Below are positions 24,061 through 33,403 of a stretch of DNA of 64,000 bases, piece by piece (the first letter of the stretch is position 1; each line of letters begins with the position of its first letter). The translations under genes were made by a program, and so were the position numbers. The notes under the pieces were generated by a model, which did not search any database, was not told the origin of the DNA, and saw only the letters and a program-made list of their open reading frames with translations. Origin of the DNA: Chryseobacterium oranimense (GTDB lineage: Bacteria > Bacteroidota > Bacteroidia > Flavobacteriales > Weeksellaceae); NCBI RefSeq assembly GCF_900129755.1, contig NZ_FQWT01000002.1:682001-746000 (forward strand), written 5' to 3'.

Positions 24061-24630
24061 TCAGTAAATGAACGGGATAAGCTTTTTTGTGGTTCTCCTG
24101 TATTCCAGATACTCTTCTCCAAATTTTTCTATCAGGGCCTGTTCTTCAATTTTAATTCTGTAAATGAAGGCTAAAAACGGCGGAAGAAAAGCCAGCAGCA
24201 AAGAAATCCAGTTATTAAGATATAGTCCTAATCCTAAAGAGGTTAGCAGAGAAAAAGCATAGGAAGGATGCCTTAAATATTTGTAAAAACCTTCTTTTTT
24301 GATTTGGTGGTCCTGTTTTATCGTCACATCTACTGTAAAGTATTTCCCTAAAGACCTGATGATGATATACCTGAAAACAATTCCGATAAGAATAAAAGCT
24401 TCACCCAAATATAATATCCAGATGCCTTCTGCAATAGGAAATTTTGTGATATTAGAAACTGTAACTGAAGCTGCAATGGAAAACGGAATAGCAACCCATA
24501 GAATGTTTAAAGTCGATTTATCTTTATCCTTGCTGTCTTCTTTACCGGATTTCAGCATATTTTTGTAAAGGATCTCCGTGAGAAACCAGGCGACCATTGA
24601 AATGGTGAACAGAATTTGTAGTGGATTCAT
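24061..24630 (-). CDS. Isoprenylcysteine carboxyl methyltransferase-like membrane enzyme
   Basis: The 189-residue protein has about five membrane segments and the ICMT/PEMT-type C-terminus: YLRHPSYAF (about 137-145) then IEEQALIEKFGEEYLEYRRTTKKLIPF. This is the S-adenosylmethionine-binding region of membrane methyltransferases. Bacterial members methylate lipids or other hydrophobic acceptors, and the true acceptor here is unknown. The gene lies between 2TM genes and the two-component pair, all on the same strand, so a link with that system is suspected but not shown. Confidence 0.85.
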   Translation of the reverse strand: MNPLQILFTISMVAWFLTEILYKNMLKSGKEDSKDKDKSTLNILWVAIPFSIAASVTVSNITKFPIAEGIWILYLGEAFILIGIVFRYIIIRSLGKYFTVDVTIKQDHQIKKEGFYKYLRHPSYAFSLLTSLGLGLYLNNWISLLLAFLPPFLAFIYRIKIEEQALIEKFGEEYLEYRRTTKKLIPFIY

Positions 24631-24768
24631 TTTTTTAGTTTTTTTGGTAAATGGTACATAGCAAAAAGGTAAAAGAGCTTATCAGGTCATTATACAACAT
24701 CTGATCTTATTAAAACTATCCTTAGTCGAAAATATTTTCTTACAGGACAAAGACAATTTAGCCTTTAA

Positions 24769-25071
24769 TTACTCTTTATTCTTCTTCATCTCTTTCCTGA
24801 TCCTTTCCTCTTCCCAGTTTCTGACAAAGCCGACATTGGGAAGAAAAACGCTTATTGCATGAGCCACCAGCCCAATCCCCCAAAAGGTAGCGGTAAAGAA
24901 GTTTTTGAACTGGAAATAACTCTCCCCGGGATCTAAATGTTTACAATTATAGAAAACAATTAAAATATTTACAACGATGTAGATGAACAGGTGCCTGTAA
25001 AATCTGCTTAACCGTTCTACCTGCCTTTTTGCATGCTGATACCGGATGTCATTTTCATCATAATCTTTCAT
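24769..25071 (-). CDS. 2TM domain protein
   Basis: The 100-residue protein has RYQHAKRQVERLSRFYRHLFIY, two membrane spans, FFTATFWGIGLVAHAISVF and the tail NWEERIRKEMKKNKE (approximate), giving the full 2TM pattern. The ATG at 25071 is preferred; a GTG at 25077 would add two residues. Its start lies inside the 3' end of the kinase gene (14-base overlap), so it is translated from the same mRNA. A role as partner or regulator of the kinase is likely but unproven. Confidence 0.87.
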   Translation of the reverse strand: MKDYDENDIRYQHAKRQVERLSRFYRHLFIYIVVNILIVFYNCKHLDPGESYFQFKNFFTATFWGIGLVAHAISVFLPNVGFVRNWEEERIRKEMKKNKE

Positions 25072-26386
25072 GGTCACTGTTTTTTTGTTTGTTCATAATT
25101 TCCCGGATCTTCCTTTCTTTCCAGGATTCTCCGACCCCAAACACGCGGAATGCATGAGAAGCGAGGCCGATACCCCATCCCAGCATCGGATAATAGAACC
25201 ATAAGTCTTTGGATGAAGTCATAAGGTTGATAATAATTAAAAAAGGGATCACCGTACAGTAGGAAATTAAATTGGCATAAAAGCTTTTCAGCTCTTTTAC
25301 CCTTTTCCTGGCTTTCTCGTAAGATCCGTTTTCATCTTCGCTCTTTACGCTGGTACTGTTTGGCTTACTGACAAGTATCGGAACTTTTACTTTAAAATAG
25401 TCTTCTGATTTTTCAATAAAAACATTTTTCTTGGTAAGCAGAGCATAACGCTGAACAATATTGGCCAGACCTATTCCTGCACTTTCCTTCATCTGCTCTC
25501 TTGCCTGAAGGTTGTTTTCAATACAAAGGGTATCGTTATCCGAAAATATTTTAATCACCAAAGGTTTTGAAGAGGTGGCAAAATTATGTTTGATGCAGTT
25601 TTCCAGTAAAAGCTGGAGGGAAAGCGGAACTACATATCTCCTGTAATCTTCTTTTTTAACATCAAAAATAAAATCTACACTGTCCTCGAATCTTGTTTTC
25701 AAGAGATCACAGTAGGTTTTTGCAAATTCGATTTCATCCTCTATCGTGACAAGTTCTTTGTCTTTCTGCTCCAGCACATAGCGGTAAATCTTTGACATTG
25801 AAGCGGTAAACTTCTGAGCCTGAGCAGGATTTTCATCAATCAGTGAGCTCAGTACGTTCAGGGAGTTAAAGAGAAAATGAGGGTCCAGCTGGTTTTTCAG
25901 GCTTTCAAACTGCGCATTGGCAGATTTTGCGATGAGTTTCTGTTCTACAACTTCTTTCCGTGATGTTTTTTTCAGCTCTTCCATAAAGCCTTTTGCATGA
26001 AGAAATGCGGAAATAAGAAGAGCGATATTAATCATGAACCAATTGGTGACGCCATATTTTTTGGAAAAGAACTCTTCTGTAGTTGCCACTTTCTGAATCA
26101 CCACATAATTCATATAATTACAGAAATACACGAGGATAAAATTCCCGATAATAATGGAAATAATACTTAAAATGGCTCTTGTTCTCGTTGTTTCGGACCA
26201 GGGAAACTTTTTATTGAGGAAATCATTAATCAGACCGTTTCCTACTCCCAATACAAAGGAATACATCGTGGAGAGCAGCAGTGTCATTATAAAGCTCTTT
26301 AAAGTCCTTTCATTAAAGAACAAGAAGAAGAACAGTGCTGTTCCCAATGATATCCAAAGTAATGAAATAAAGTATCTGCGTTTCAT
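25058..26386 (-). CDS. LytS-type sensor histidine kinase fused to a 2TM domain
   Basis: The 442-residue protein has four N-terminal membrane segments (about 7-25, 33-55, 70-91, 117-138). A His_kinase domain follows with the phospho-His in NQLDPHFLFNSLNVLSSLI, then an ATPase region with LLENCIKHNF and SAGIGLANIVQRY. After a short linker (about 330-350) it ends in a complete 2TM domain (KRVKELKSFYANLISY ... ERKIREIMNKQK). It should autophosphorylate and pass phosphate to the LytTR regulator at 22523. The added C-terminal membrane domain is unusual for a LytS kinase. The next 2TM gene overlaps it by 14 bases. Confidence 0.92.
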   Translation of the reverse strand: MKRRYFISLLWISLGTALFFFLFFNERTLKSFIMTLLLSTMYSFVLGVGNGLINDFLNKKFPWSETTRTRAILSIISIIIGNFILVYFCNYMNYVVIQKVATTEEFFSKKYGVTNWFMINIALLISAFLHAKGFMEELKKTSRKEVVEQKLIAKSANAQFESLKNQLDPHFLFNSLNVLSSLIDENPAQAQKFTASMSKIYRYVLEQKDKELVTIEDEIEFAKTYCDLLKTRFEDSVDFIFDVKKEDYRRYVVPLSLQLLLENCIKHNFATSSKPLVIKIFSDNDTLCIENNLQAREQMKESAGIGLANIVQRYALLTKKNVFIEKSEDYFKVKVPILVSKPNSTSVKSEDENGSYEKARKRVKELKSFYANLISYCTVIPFLIIINLMTSSKDLWFYYPMLGWGIGLASHAFRVFGVGESWKERKIREIMNKQKNSDHERL

Positions 26387-26403
26387 GATCCGTTTTCTTA
26401 GCT

Positions 26404-26411
26404 CAAAATTA
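26404..26411 (-). promoter_or_regulatory. Candidate -7 element for the kinase operon
   Basis: On the minus strand this reads TAATTTTG, an exact TAnnTTTG word 17 bases before the kinase ATG. A -33 element is not evident. Confidence 0.38.
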
Positions 26412-26480
26412 ATCTTTAATAAAGGTATCTGAAATTATTTTTTACCGAAGGGCGGATTTTGTTTCCTGAACGGCATAAAA

Positions 26481-26504
26481 AAACCTTCCGTGTAAGGAAG
26501 GTTT
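26481..26504 (-). terminator. Terminator of the secreted-protein gene
   Basis: AAACCTTCC (26481-26489) and GGAAGGTTT (26496-26504) form a 9-bp stem with a 6-base loop. On the minus strand it is followed by a T run (the A tract at 26477-26483). It lies 12 bases after the stop at 26517. Confidence 0.8.
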
Positions 26505-26516
26505 AAGGTTTCTTTA

Positions 26517-27170
26517 TTATTCAGCTTTAGGCATATTGATGAAATATTCCGCTTCTGCTCTGCCCCAGTTCGGATCTAAGGCCGTTTTAGGTTTGTAAGC
26601 ATTAAACTTGGTAATCGCCTCTTTAAACATTTCCAATCCTTTAGTCTTGCTTCCTCCATATTGTTCAGGGGTAAAATAAGTGTCTTCTGCTTTGATAAGA
26701 GCGATTCTCGGGTTTGAAGGATCCAGTTTTTCTGCAATTCCCATTTCTTCCGTAGCCTTGGCTCCGTCTGTCATATAACGCTGTGCCGGGTTCACCATCA
26801 TTCTTAAAGAAGCCGCCATTTTTTTCAGCAAATGGATCTCTGCATTGTCGGCTCCTGCAAGATTCTGGGCAGATGCCAGGTATTTGTCCGCCTGTTCAGC
26901 AGTTTCATCCAGTGCCTGCATATTCCCGTTTCTCATCATCAGTCTTCCTTTCTGGATCTGGGAGAAGGCTGCATAGTATGGAGGAAGCCATTTTGAGCTC
27001 TCCTTACTTCCGATTCTCTGGAAATCATTAGCCAGTGTCTGGAATTCTTCCGGGGTTTTGCAGGTTTCTATTTTTGCGATTTTTTCAGCCATTACTTTTT
27101 CGTAATCTGCCTGTGCAAAAGCTGTTAAACTCATAAAAGCTAAAGCAAAACTTAAAAGGTATTTTTTCAT
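26517..27170 (-). CDS. Secreted helical-repeat (TPR-like) protein
   Basis: The 217-residue protein has a clear signal peptide (LLSFALAFMSLTAFAQA). The rest is all-helical with Ala-rich, TPR-like pairs (ALDETAEQADKYLASAQNLAG, ATEEMGIAEKLDPSNPRIALIKAE, GLEMFKEAITKFNAYKPK). The LDPSNPR element is typical of tetratricopeptide repeats. It is probably periplasmic and acts through protein contacts; no catalytic motif is seen. A strong terminator follows, so it is likely a single-gene unit. Confidence 0.78.
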   Translation of the reverse strand: MKKYLLSFALAFMSLTAFAQADYEKVMAEKIAKIETCKTPEEFQTLANDFQRIGSKESSKWLPPYYAAFSQIQKGRLMMRNGNMQALDETAEQADKYLASAQNLAGADNAEIHLLKKMAASLRMMVNPAQRYMTDGAKATEEMGIAEKLDPSNPRIALIKAEDTYFTPEQYGGSKTKGLEMFKEAITKFNAYKPKTALDPNWGRAEAEYFINMPKAE

Positions 27171-27250
27171 TATATCAATTTTTTAGTTAGTTAATTTGTT
27201 GTCCGAAGTTATGTATTTTGTTATTATCTATGATCTATGTTATTACTTTT

Positions 27251-29494
27251 TTATAAATTATTGTTGATGGCATCCTGTGTTTTATCGACACCAAAGCTGA
27301 TGAAGGCTCCTATGAATACAAAAGTATTGACCGGTGGAACCACTGCCGAACTTCTGGATCCATCCAGGGAAAAATTATATCCGTATACGTTTTTAGAACC
27401 CAAAACATTGGAAACACTTAATACAAATACAGTGAAGGCTTTAGCGTCTTTCTTTCCAAGATTCGGAAGATAATTAAAGCTGATGTTCAAAGCATTATAA
27501 TCTTTCAGTCTTCCTTCATTTCTGATATAGTTGATCGCATTGTTATTTTCAGTTTTTGTAGCAATATCATAATAAGGACGGCCTTTGGAATAGGTGTAAG
27601 ATAAATTTACACCCAGTTTCCATTCTGGAATAAACCTTTTAGCTACAGCAGAAAGCGTGTGTGCAGAAGCAAAATTCGGTTTCAGGCTTACAGGATAGTT
27701 GATAAAGTCTCTCTTTGAATCGAGGAAAGAGTAGCTGATCCAGTAATCTATATTCTCAAAGGTTTTTTTATCTCTCCAGAAGAGTTCAAGTCCTTTTGCA
27801 TAGCCAAAGCCGTTATTATTTAAAGCAGTTTGTACCTGCTGGTTCTGCTCTTTGTCCGGTGTGATATTAAATGTTTTGATCAGCTGGTCGTATTTTTTGT
27901 AAAAGGCCTCAAAACGAAGACTTCTACCTTCTGATGCTCTCTGAACCTGGAAAATATAATGCTGGGATTTCTGAAAATCAAGATCTGCAGGCCAGTTGAT
28001 ATATTTACTTTCGGGATTCTGATAAAAAAGTCCATAGGCAAAGGAGGTCGTCCAGTCTTTTGCCAGGCGGTAAGCCAGTGCGAAACGGGGTGCAATATTG
28101 CTTTTTCCTAAATAAGAAGAATTTTCAGCCCTCACTCCTATTTTGGCAGACAGCGCATTGCTGAATCCCAGATCGGTTTCTGCAAATACGGATGAGATAA
28201 GATCTTTATAATTTTTCTGTACTTCCCCGAAATTCAGGTTCTCATTGGTATTATTCAATTCAAAACCGGCTCTCACTGCACTGATCTTGTTGATCTTTCT
28301 TTCCAGAACCGCTTTAAAATTGATGTAATTTCCGTCTGTTAAAAGCTCAGTTCTGCCTGATTCTGTATCATTCGTTTCCGTGGAAAAATTAAGATCGGAT
28401 CTGTTGTAGGAATAAGAGGTTCCTGCATTCAGAAGATATTTCCCGAATTTCTGTTTAAAAGACAGATTATGATAAGTGTTTTTTCCCTTAAGTCTTACCA
28501 GGGCAAAATCGTATTCCGGTTCCAGGCTTTCCGTTCTTACCCCCATTTTATTGGAGTCATACATTCCATAATATTTCAGGAATCCGCCTGATTTTGTTTT
28601 AATTCTGAAGTTAAAATCACCATTTAAGCCCTGAGGAGCATCAATAAAATCTGTATTAAAATTAAAAACTTTCTGCATAGCACTTAAAAGTGAGTATCCA
28701 AGAGTTGCCCCGAAAGAATGGTTTTTATCTGCTCCCAGCTTCTGAAATCCTGCACTGAGAAAGATAGGCGATACCCCGAAGTCATAAGAGCTTTGGTCCG
28801 GAAGATCCACGCTTTCAAGCATCAGAGCTCCCGAAAGTGCCTGTCCGTATAATGCAGAATATCCACCGCTTGAAAAGATATTGCCTTTAAAAAGAGAGGT
28901 ATTGAAACGGTCTCTTCCTGCAATTCCCGGAACTGAATTCGAGAAATAGTTGTTGATGAGGCTTCCGTCCATAAAGATCTTGGATTCTGTTCCTGTTCCT
29001 CCCCTGATGAAAAGACCTTCGGTTTCCCCAACCTTCTGGACGCCCGGAAGGTAATTTAAAGCTGAAGAAATCTGTCCGTCCGCTCCTGCCGTAGTATAAA
29101 TATCAATGGGTGTCAACAGGGCTGTCGCTCTTTTTTTATCGCTGGCTTCAATAGAACCTGCAGAAACCACTACAGCATCAATTTCACTGATCTGTTCTTT
29201 AAGTTCTGTATTGACTGAAATATCCTGATTATCAATAACAACGGCTTTTTCTACCTGCTGGTATTTTGGATGGGTAAAAGTCAGGATATGGTTTCCTTTT
29301 TCTGAAGTTTCAAAGGAAAAGTTTCCCTGAGCATCTGTAGTGGCACCGTCATAAGTATCTTTTAATGTGACGTTTATTTCGCCAATGCCTTTACTTTTAA
29401 ACGTCACTTTTCCTGAGATTCTGACCTGCGAATATCCTGCGATGAAGGATAGAAAAGCAATCAGCAGTAAAAGTTTATTTCCTTGTGTTTTCAT
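27251..29494 (-). CDS. TonB-dependent outer membrane receptor
   Basis: The 747-residue protein has a signal peptide, a CarboxypepD_reg-like domain (about 25-105; GKVTFKSKGIGEINVTLKDTYDGATTDAQGNFSF), a plug domain (about 115-225; YLPGVQKV, GLFIRGGTGTESKIFMDG) and a 22-strand-type barrel to the end. It should import a substrate powered by TonB-ExbBD. There is no SusD partner, which argues for a siderophore, metal chelate or cofactor rather than a glycan. The next gene upstream on the same strand encodes an AraC regulator. Confidence 0.9.
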   Translation of the reverse strand: MKTQGNKLLLLIAFLSFIAGYSQVRISGKVTFKSKGIGEINVTLKDTYDGATTDAQGNFSFETSEKGNHILTFTHPKYQQVEKAVVIDNQDISVNTELKEQISEIDAVVVSAGSIEASDKKRATALLTPIDIYTTAGADGQISSALNYLPGVQKVGETEGLFIRGGTGTESKIFMDGSLINNYFSNSVPGIAGRDRFNTSLFKGNIFSSGGYSALYGQALSGALMLESVDLPDQSSYDFGVSPIFLSAGFQKLGADKNHSFGATLGYSLLSAMQKVFNFNTDFIDAPQGLNGDFNFRIKTKSGGFLKYYGMYDSNKMGVRTESLEPEYDFALVRLKGKNTYHNLSFKQKFGKYLLNAGTSYSYNRSDLNFSTETNDTESGRTELLTDGNYINFKAVLERKINKISAVRAGFELNNTNENLNFGEVQKNYKDLISSVFAETDLGFSNALSAKIGVRAENSSYLGKSNIAPRFALAYRLAKDWTTSFAYGLFYQNPESKYINWPADLDFQKSQHYIFQVQRASEGRSLRFEAFYKKYDQLIKTFNITPDKEQNQQVQTALNNNGFGYAKGLELFWRDKKTFENIDYWISYSFLDSKRDFINYPVSLKPNFASAHTLSAVAKRFIPEWKLGVNLSYTYSKGRPYYDIATKTENNNAINYIRNEGRLKDYNALNISFNYLPNLGKKDAKAFTVFVLSVSNVLGSKNVYGYNFSLDGSRSSAVVPPVNTFVFIGAFISFGVDKTQDAINNNL

Positions 29495-29511
29495 GGAGTT
29501 AATTTTCGGAT

Positions 29512-29519
29512 CAAAAATA
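29512..29519 (-). promoter_or_regulatory. Candidate -7 element for the TonB receptor
   Basis: On the minus strand this reads TATTTTTG, an exact TAnnTTTG word 17 bases before the receptor start. Confidence 0.38.
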
Positions 29520-29586
29520 ATACGGAATATGCCTTTCGTTAAAATAATTTTTACTGAAAGGCATAGTTTGGCTTCTGAATGGGAAA

Positions 29587-30489
29587 TTAATGAACCGGAA
29601 TGCAGAAATCCACGATCATCTTGCCTTCCGGATGCTCCCTGAAATTGGTGTGATAGATCTCAAATGGAAATGCCTTTCTTATAGAATAATGATGCTCATT
29701 CATCCATAAAAAAAGAGAAACCCAGCACTTCTCAAAGTCGTGAAGGGTCACTTCCCCGCTTCCTACAATAAACTTTCCGGCATGTATGGTTTCCGGAAAT
29801 ACCAGACCTTCCTGTTTTTCAAGATTTTTATCCAGAAGCATACATGCATGGATTCTCACTTTGTCGGGCGGAGTTACTTTAAAGCTGTCATGATACACAG
29901 ACATCATTTTAACGTTCTCACGGGGAAACAATTTCTTCTTTTTCGCCCAGTCTATGAGAATATTGTAAGAAGGTTCCACATTGGCAATTCCTAAACTCAT
30001 TACCGCAGCCAGATTCATTTCCGGCAGTTCTTTTACTTCGATTTTTAAATTCATTTTGGTACAGTTTAACAAGTTTTCTATACTGCAAATGTATTGGCTG
30101 AAAACTGTATCCATTTGTCCGTTCTTGCTCTGTATCTGTAAAATCTTGTGAAAAGTTTCGGGTGCGGAATTCCTGAAGGCAGTCGGAGATATTCCATAAT
30201 ATTTTTTAAAGGTCTTGCTGAAAACGGAATGGTTGGAAAACCCGAGATCAAGATAGAGTTCCTTCAATTCAATATCCTTCTTTACGGCCAGGTAAAAAGC
30301 GCTTTTTTCTGTTTTTTTTCTAATGATATAATTCTGGAGTGTTTCGCCGGTAATGAGCTTAAAAATCCTGTGAAAATGAAAGGAAGAATACATGGCAATT
30401 CCTGCCATTTTTTCCAGGGACAGATCTGCATCCAGATTATTATCAATGTATGCTATTGCTTTAATAATTCTTTTTTTGTGTTCCTCCAT
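29587..30489 (-). CDS. AraC-family regulator with GyrI-like effector domain
   Basis: The 300-residue protein has an N-terminal AraC DNA-binding domain (residues 1-105, two helix-turn-helix units, ending LDLGFSNHSVFSKTFKKYYGISPTAFR). A C-terminal GyrI-like/BacR ligand-binding domain follows from about 145 (IEVKELPEMNLAAVMSLG) to FCIPVH. Such proteins activate efflux or detoxification genes on binding a small hydrophobic or cationic ligand. It could control the TonB receptor that follows, but 92 bases and a separate promoter word lie between them. Confidence 0.9.
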   Translation of the reverse strand: MEEHKKRIIKAIAYIDNNLDADLSLEKMAGIAMYSSFHFHRIFKLITGETLQNYIIRKKTEKSAFYLAVKKDIELKELYLDLGFSNHSVFSKTFKKYYGISPTAFRNSAPETFHKILQIQSKNGQMDTVFSQYICSIENLLNCTKMNLKIEVKELPEMNLAAVMSLGIANVEPSYNILIDWAKKKKLFPRENVKMMSVYHDSFKVTPPDKVRIHACMLLDKNLEKQEGLVFPETIHAGKFIVGSGEVTLHDFEKCWVSLFLWMNEHHYSIRKAFPFEIYHTNFREHPEGKMIVDFCIPVH

Positions 30490-30637
30490 TTAAAAATACT
30501 GATCGGTAAAGGTATTAAGATCCATCCTTTTTCATTTGTCAGATATTGCTGTTTTCGAAAAAAAGGACTGAAATCATAAAGTCTTTCGGAAAATGTTTTA
30601 TAAATTTATCGTTAAAATCACTTTAAATCATTTAAAA

Positions 30638-31141
30638 ATGAAAGGACAAACATTAGCATTACTGGCGGGGTGTGCATTTTTAGCGGCTTCATGCTGCACG
30701 ACAAAAACGTACACTGTTAACGCTAAGAGCGGAACTCAGACGGGCGGAACGGCCAAGTTTACCCAGAAAGGAGAAGAAGTGACAATGAAACTTGAGGTTA
30801 CCAATCTTACTCCAGGTATTCATGCGGTGCATATTCACGAGAAAGGAGACTGCTCTGCAGCCGATGGAACTTCTACAGGCGGGCACTGGAATCCTGCTAA
30901 AGACGACCACGGAAAATGGGGTGCCGAACATTTCCACATGGGAGATATAGGAAACCTTACTGCTGACGCAAGCGGAAAAGCTGTCCTTACTTTCAAAACC
31001 ACCAAATGGTGCCTGGGTTGTACAGATGAATCTAAAAACATCATCGGAAAAGGATTAATTGTACATGCTGCTGCAGATGACTTCCATACTCAGCCTACCG
31101 GAAATGCGGGCGGAAGAGTGGGATGTGTAGAAATTAAATAA
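30638..31141 (+). CDS. sodC: Copper/zinc superoxide dismutase, lipoprotein
   Basis: The 167-residue protein has a lipoprotein signal ending AASC (Cys19), so it is anchored in an envelope membrane. Metal ligands can be read: HIH at 65 and 67, His83, His91, His100, Asp103 and His143, the Cu/Zn arrangement. It converts superoxide to oxygen and hydrogen peroxide outside the cytosol. Cys71 and Cys163 can form the conserved disulfide, and an extra CxxC is present at 125-128. A longer frame from 30593 is rejected because it hides the signal peptide. Confidence 0.93.
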   Translation: MKGQTLALLAGCAFLAASCCTTKTYTVNAKSGTQTGGTAKFTQKGEEVTMKLEVTNLTPGIHAVHIHEKGDCSAADGTSTGGHWNPAKDDHGKWGAEHFHMGDIGNLTADASGKAVLTFKTTKWCLGCTDESKNIIGKGLIVHAAADDFHTQPTGNAGGRVGCVEIK

Positions 31142-31155
31142 TTCTCTATTGCCAT

Positions 31156-31190
31156 AAAAAAGGCGCTGATCTTCGATCAGCGCCTTTTTT
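31156..31190. terminator. Bidirectional terminator between sodC and the Prc protease gene
   Basis: A perfect 16-bp stem, AAAAAAGGCGCTGATC (31156-31171) with GATCAGCGCCTTTTTT (31175-31190), has a 3-base loop. It has a T run on both strands and sits between two convergent genes. Confidence 0.92.
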
Positions 31191-31196
31191 ATTATT

Positions 31197-33326
31197 TTAT
31201 GATTTTGCTCCCATATCGGAAACGATATTCATAGCTTCTTGTAAGTATGGATCTTTTTTCAGATTCTTGATCCACATTTCAGATTTTTTCTTGAATGCTT
31301 CGTCTTTTTTCTCTCTTTCCAATTCGCTTGGATACATCATGAACTTAAGACCATTCTCGAACTTGCTTAAAGCTTTGAATTTTTCTATCTGAGCTTTTCT
31401 CTGCTTCATCAACTCATTGAATTTGTTGATATTAAGCGTGATGCTTTCTTCTTTATCCAGCTTTTCTCTCCACTGGGCAGATTCTAGCAATAATTGGTAG
31501 TTGCTGTTTTTAGCCATTCTGTCTGCGCTTGCTTTTTCAAGAGCCTGAATATTGAAATAATTCAGTTTCTGGAAGTTTGTGCTTGGAATTTTATCCCAGG
31601 CCAAAGCATAATCATCATATCTTTCTCCTACCTCAGCATAAGTAAAGAAGTCTTTCATCTGGATATCGGAAACAATTCCTTTTCTCTGGGTAGATTCTCC
31701 TGTGATTCTGTAGAATTTCTGGATGGTCAGTTTTAAAGATCCGAAATCATCTTCTGTATTCAGGAATCTGTTCAGGTCTACGAAAGTCTGTACTGTTCCT
31801 TTCCCGAAAGACTGTGGAGAACCAATGATCATTGCTCTTCCATAATCCTGCATTACTCCGGCTAAGATCTCAGAAGCCGAAGCAGAAAGTTCATTCTGCA
31901 TAATCACTAACGGGCCTGTCCAGATCGGAGTTTCGTTTTTGTTCTTCAGGGTCTGGATTTTTCCGTTTCCGTCTTTCACCTGTACATAAGGTCCTGCATC
32001 CATGAAAAGTCCCATGATATCTCCTACTTCAGTTAATGATCCACCTCCGTTATTTCTAAGGTCAAGAACGATTCCTTCGATGTTCTGTTGTTTAAGCTTG
32101 ATGATCTCATTTTTGATGTCATCAGAAGCATTTCTTCCTTTAGCATCCTCAAAATCAGCGTTAAAGCTTGGAAGGTTAATGAATCCGTATTTCTTCCCGT
32201 TTGGAGAATTCACTACGATACTTCTTGCGAAAGTGTCTTCAATAGCTACTTCTTCACGGATCATCGTTACATCCTTAATTGTTCCGTCTTTTTTCTGAAC
32301 TGTCAGTGTTACCGGTGTTCCTTTTTCACCTCTGATAAGTCTTACGGCTTCATCAGAAAGCATTCCCACTACATTTACGGCATCTTCTTTCGGTTTTGAT
32401 CTTACTTTCAGGATTTTATCTCCTTCTGAAAGCTGCTTGGACTTCCAGGCCGGTGCACCAATCGTTAAAGCTCCAAGGAAAAGATTTCCTTTTTTCTCCT
32501 GGATCAGAGCTCCGATACCTATCACTTTTCCGGTAAATTGAGTGTCAAAATCTTCTTTATCTTTTGGAGAATAGTAGTTGGTATGCGGATCGAATACTTC
32601 GGTATAGGCATTCATATACACGGTAAACCAATCCATTTTCTTTCTCTTTTTGAATCTTGTAAAGGTATCTTTTACCAGGTCTTTCACCTCATCAGTTGCT
32701 TTTTTGATCTTTTGGTCCTGATTAAGCGGCTGATATTTGATGGTATCTTTCAATTTATATTTCTGAACAGAGTCTTTCTTCTCCTTCTGGGCCTCTTCCT
32801 TGCTATTCATAGATTCGATCTCCTGAAGAATATTGTACTTAATATACTTTCTCCATTCGTTATACTGTTCCTGCTTATTAACAGGCACTTTTTTAAGCTT
32901 AGGCTCAAGAGTCAGCGATTCATCTTCCTGAAGGTTGATAGGCTTGCTGAAAATATCCTGAGTGATTTTATCGATTTCATCTACTCTCTGGTAAAGCCTG
33001 TCGATCGTCAGCTTATAGAAGGTAAGGTCACCCTGGCCGATATAGTCATCAAGCTTGGTCTCATGCTTGCTGAATTCGTCCATATCCGACTGCAGAAAGT
33101 ATCTTTTTGCAGGATCTACCAGTTCGAAATAATGTTTATAAACGTCCTTGGAATAGGCATCATTGATGGGTTTCGGGCTGTAATGTAAATAAGAAAGTGT
33201 ATTCTTTACGCTCACCATAATCGTCTGCATCTTTTCATCGTCGTTCTTTGGCGAGTTGAAACAAAACATTAGACTTGTCAATGGAATTAGGAGTAAAAAT
33301 TTATTCAGTTTGAAATTTTTCCACAT
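31197..33326 (-). CDS. prc: Carboxy-terminal processing (tail-specific) protease
   Basis: The 709-residue protein has an N-terminal hydrophobic signal (LLLIPLTSLMFCF), a long helical N-terminal region, a PDZ domain (about 250-335) and an S41 protease domain. In the last, VLDLRNNGGGSLTEV precedes the catalytic Ser in ELSASASEIL and the Lys in SFGKGTVQ. A helical C-terminal domain follows to the end (DUF3340-type). It cleaves proteins from their C-terminus in the periplasm. Size and order match the Prc/Tsp family. The gene shares a divergent promoter region with surE. Confidence 0.92.
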   Translation of the reverse strand: MWKNFKLNKFLLLIPLTSLMFCFNSPKNDDEKMQTIMVSVKNTLSYLHYSPKPINDAYSKDVYKHYFELVDPAKRYFLQSDMDEFSKHETKLDDYIGQGDLTFYKLTIDRLYQRVDEIDKITQDIFSKPINLQEDESLTLEPKLKKVPVNKQEQYNEWRKYIKYNILQEIESMNSKEEAQKEKKDSVQKYKLKDTIKYQPLNQDQKIKKATDEVKDLVKDTFTRFKKRKKMDWFTVYMNAYTEVFDPHTNYYSPKDKEDFDTQFTGKVIGIGALIQEKKGNLFLGALTIGAPAWKSKQLSEGDKILKVRSKPKEDAVNVVGMLSDEAVRLIRGEKGTPVTLTVQKKDGTIKDVTMIREEVAIEDTFARSIVVNSPNGKKYGFINLPSFNADFEDAKGRNASDDIKNEIIKLKQQNIEGIVLDLRNNGGGSLTEVGDIMGLFMDAGPYVQVKDGNGKIQTLKNKNETPIWTGPLVIMQNELSASASEILAGVMQDYGRAMIIGSPQSFGKGTVQTFVDLNRFLNTEDDFGSLKLTIQKFYRITGESTQRKGIVSDIQMKDFFTYAEVGERYDDYALAWDKIPSTNFQKLNYFNIQALEKASADRMAKNSNYQLLLESAQWREKLDKEESITLNINKFNELMKQRKAQIEKFKALSKFENGLKFMMYPSELEREKKDEAFKKKSEMWIKNLKKDPYLQEAMNIVSDMGAKS

Positions 33327-33403
33327 AAACTGTCTTTTTATTAATTTTTTTTAAAATATATACTACAATTTGTAGCAGCAATTAATTCGCTGTTACAAAC
33401 TAT

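Noticed and set aside
32538-33188. 216-residue Phe/Ile-rich plus-strand frame
   Set aside because: It lies inside the prc protease gene on the other strand and has the hydrophobic composition typical of antisense shadows.
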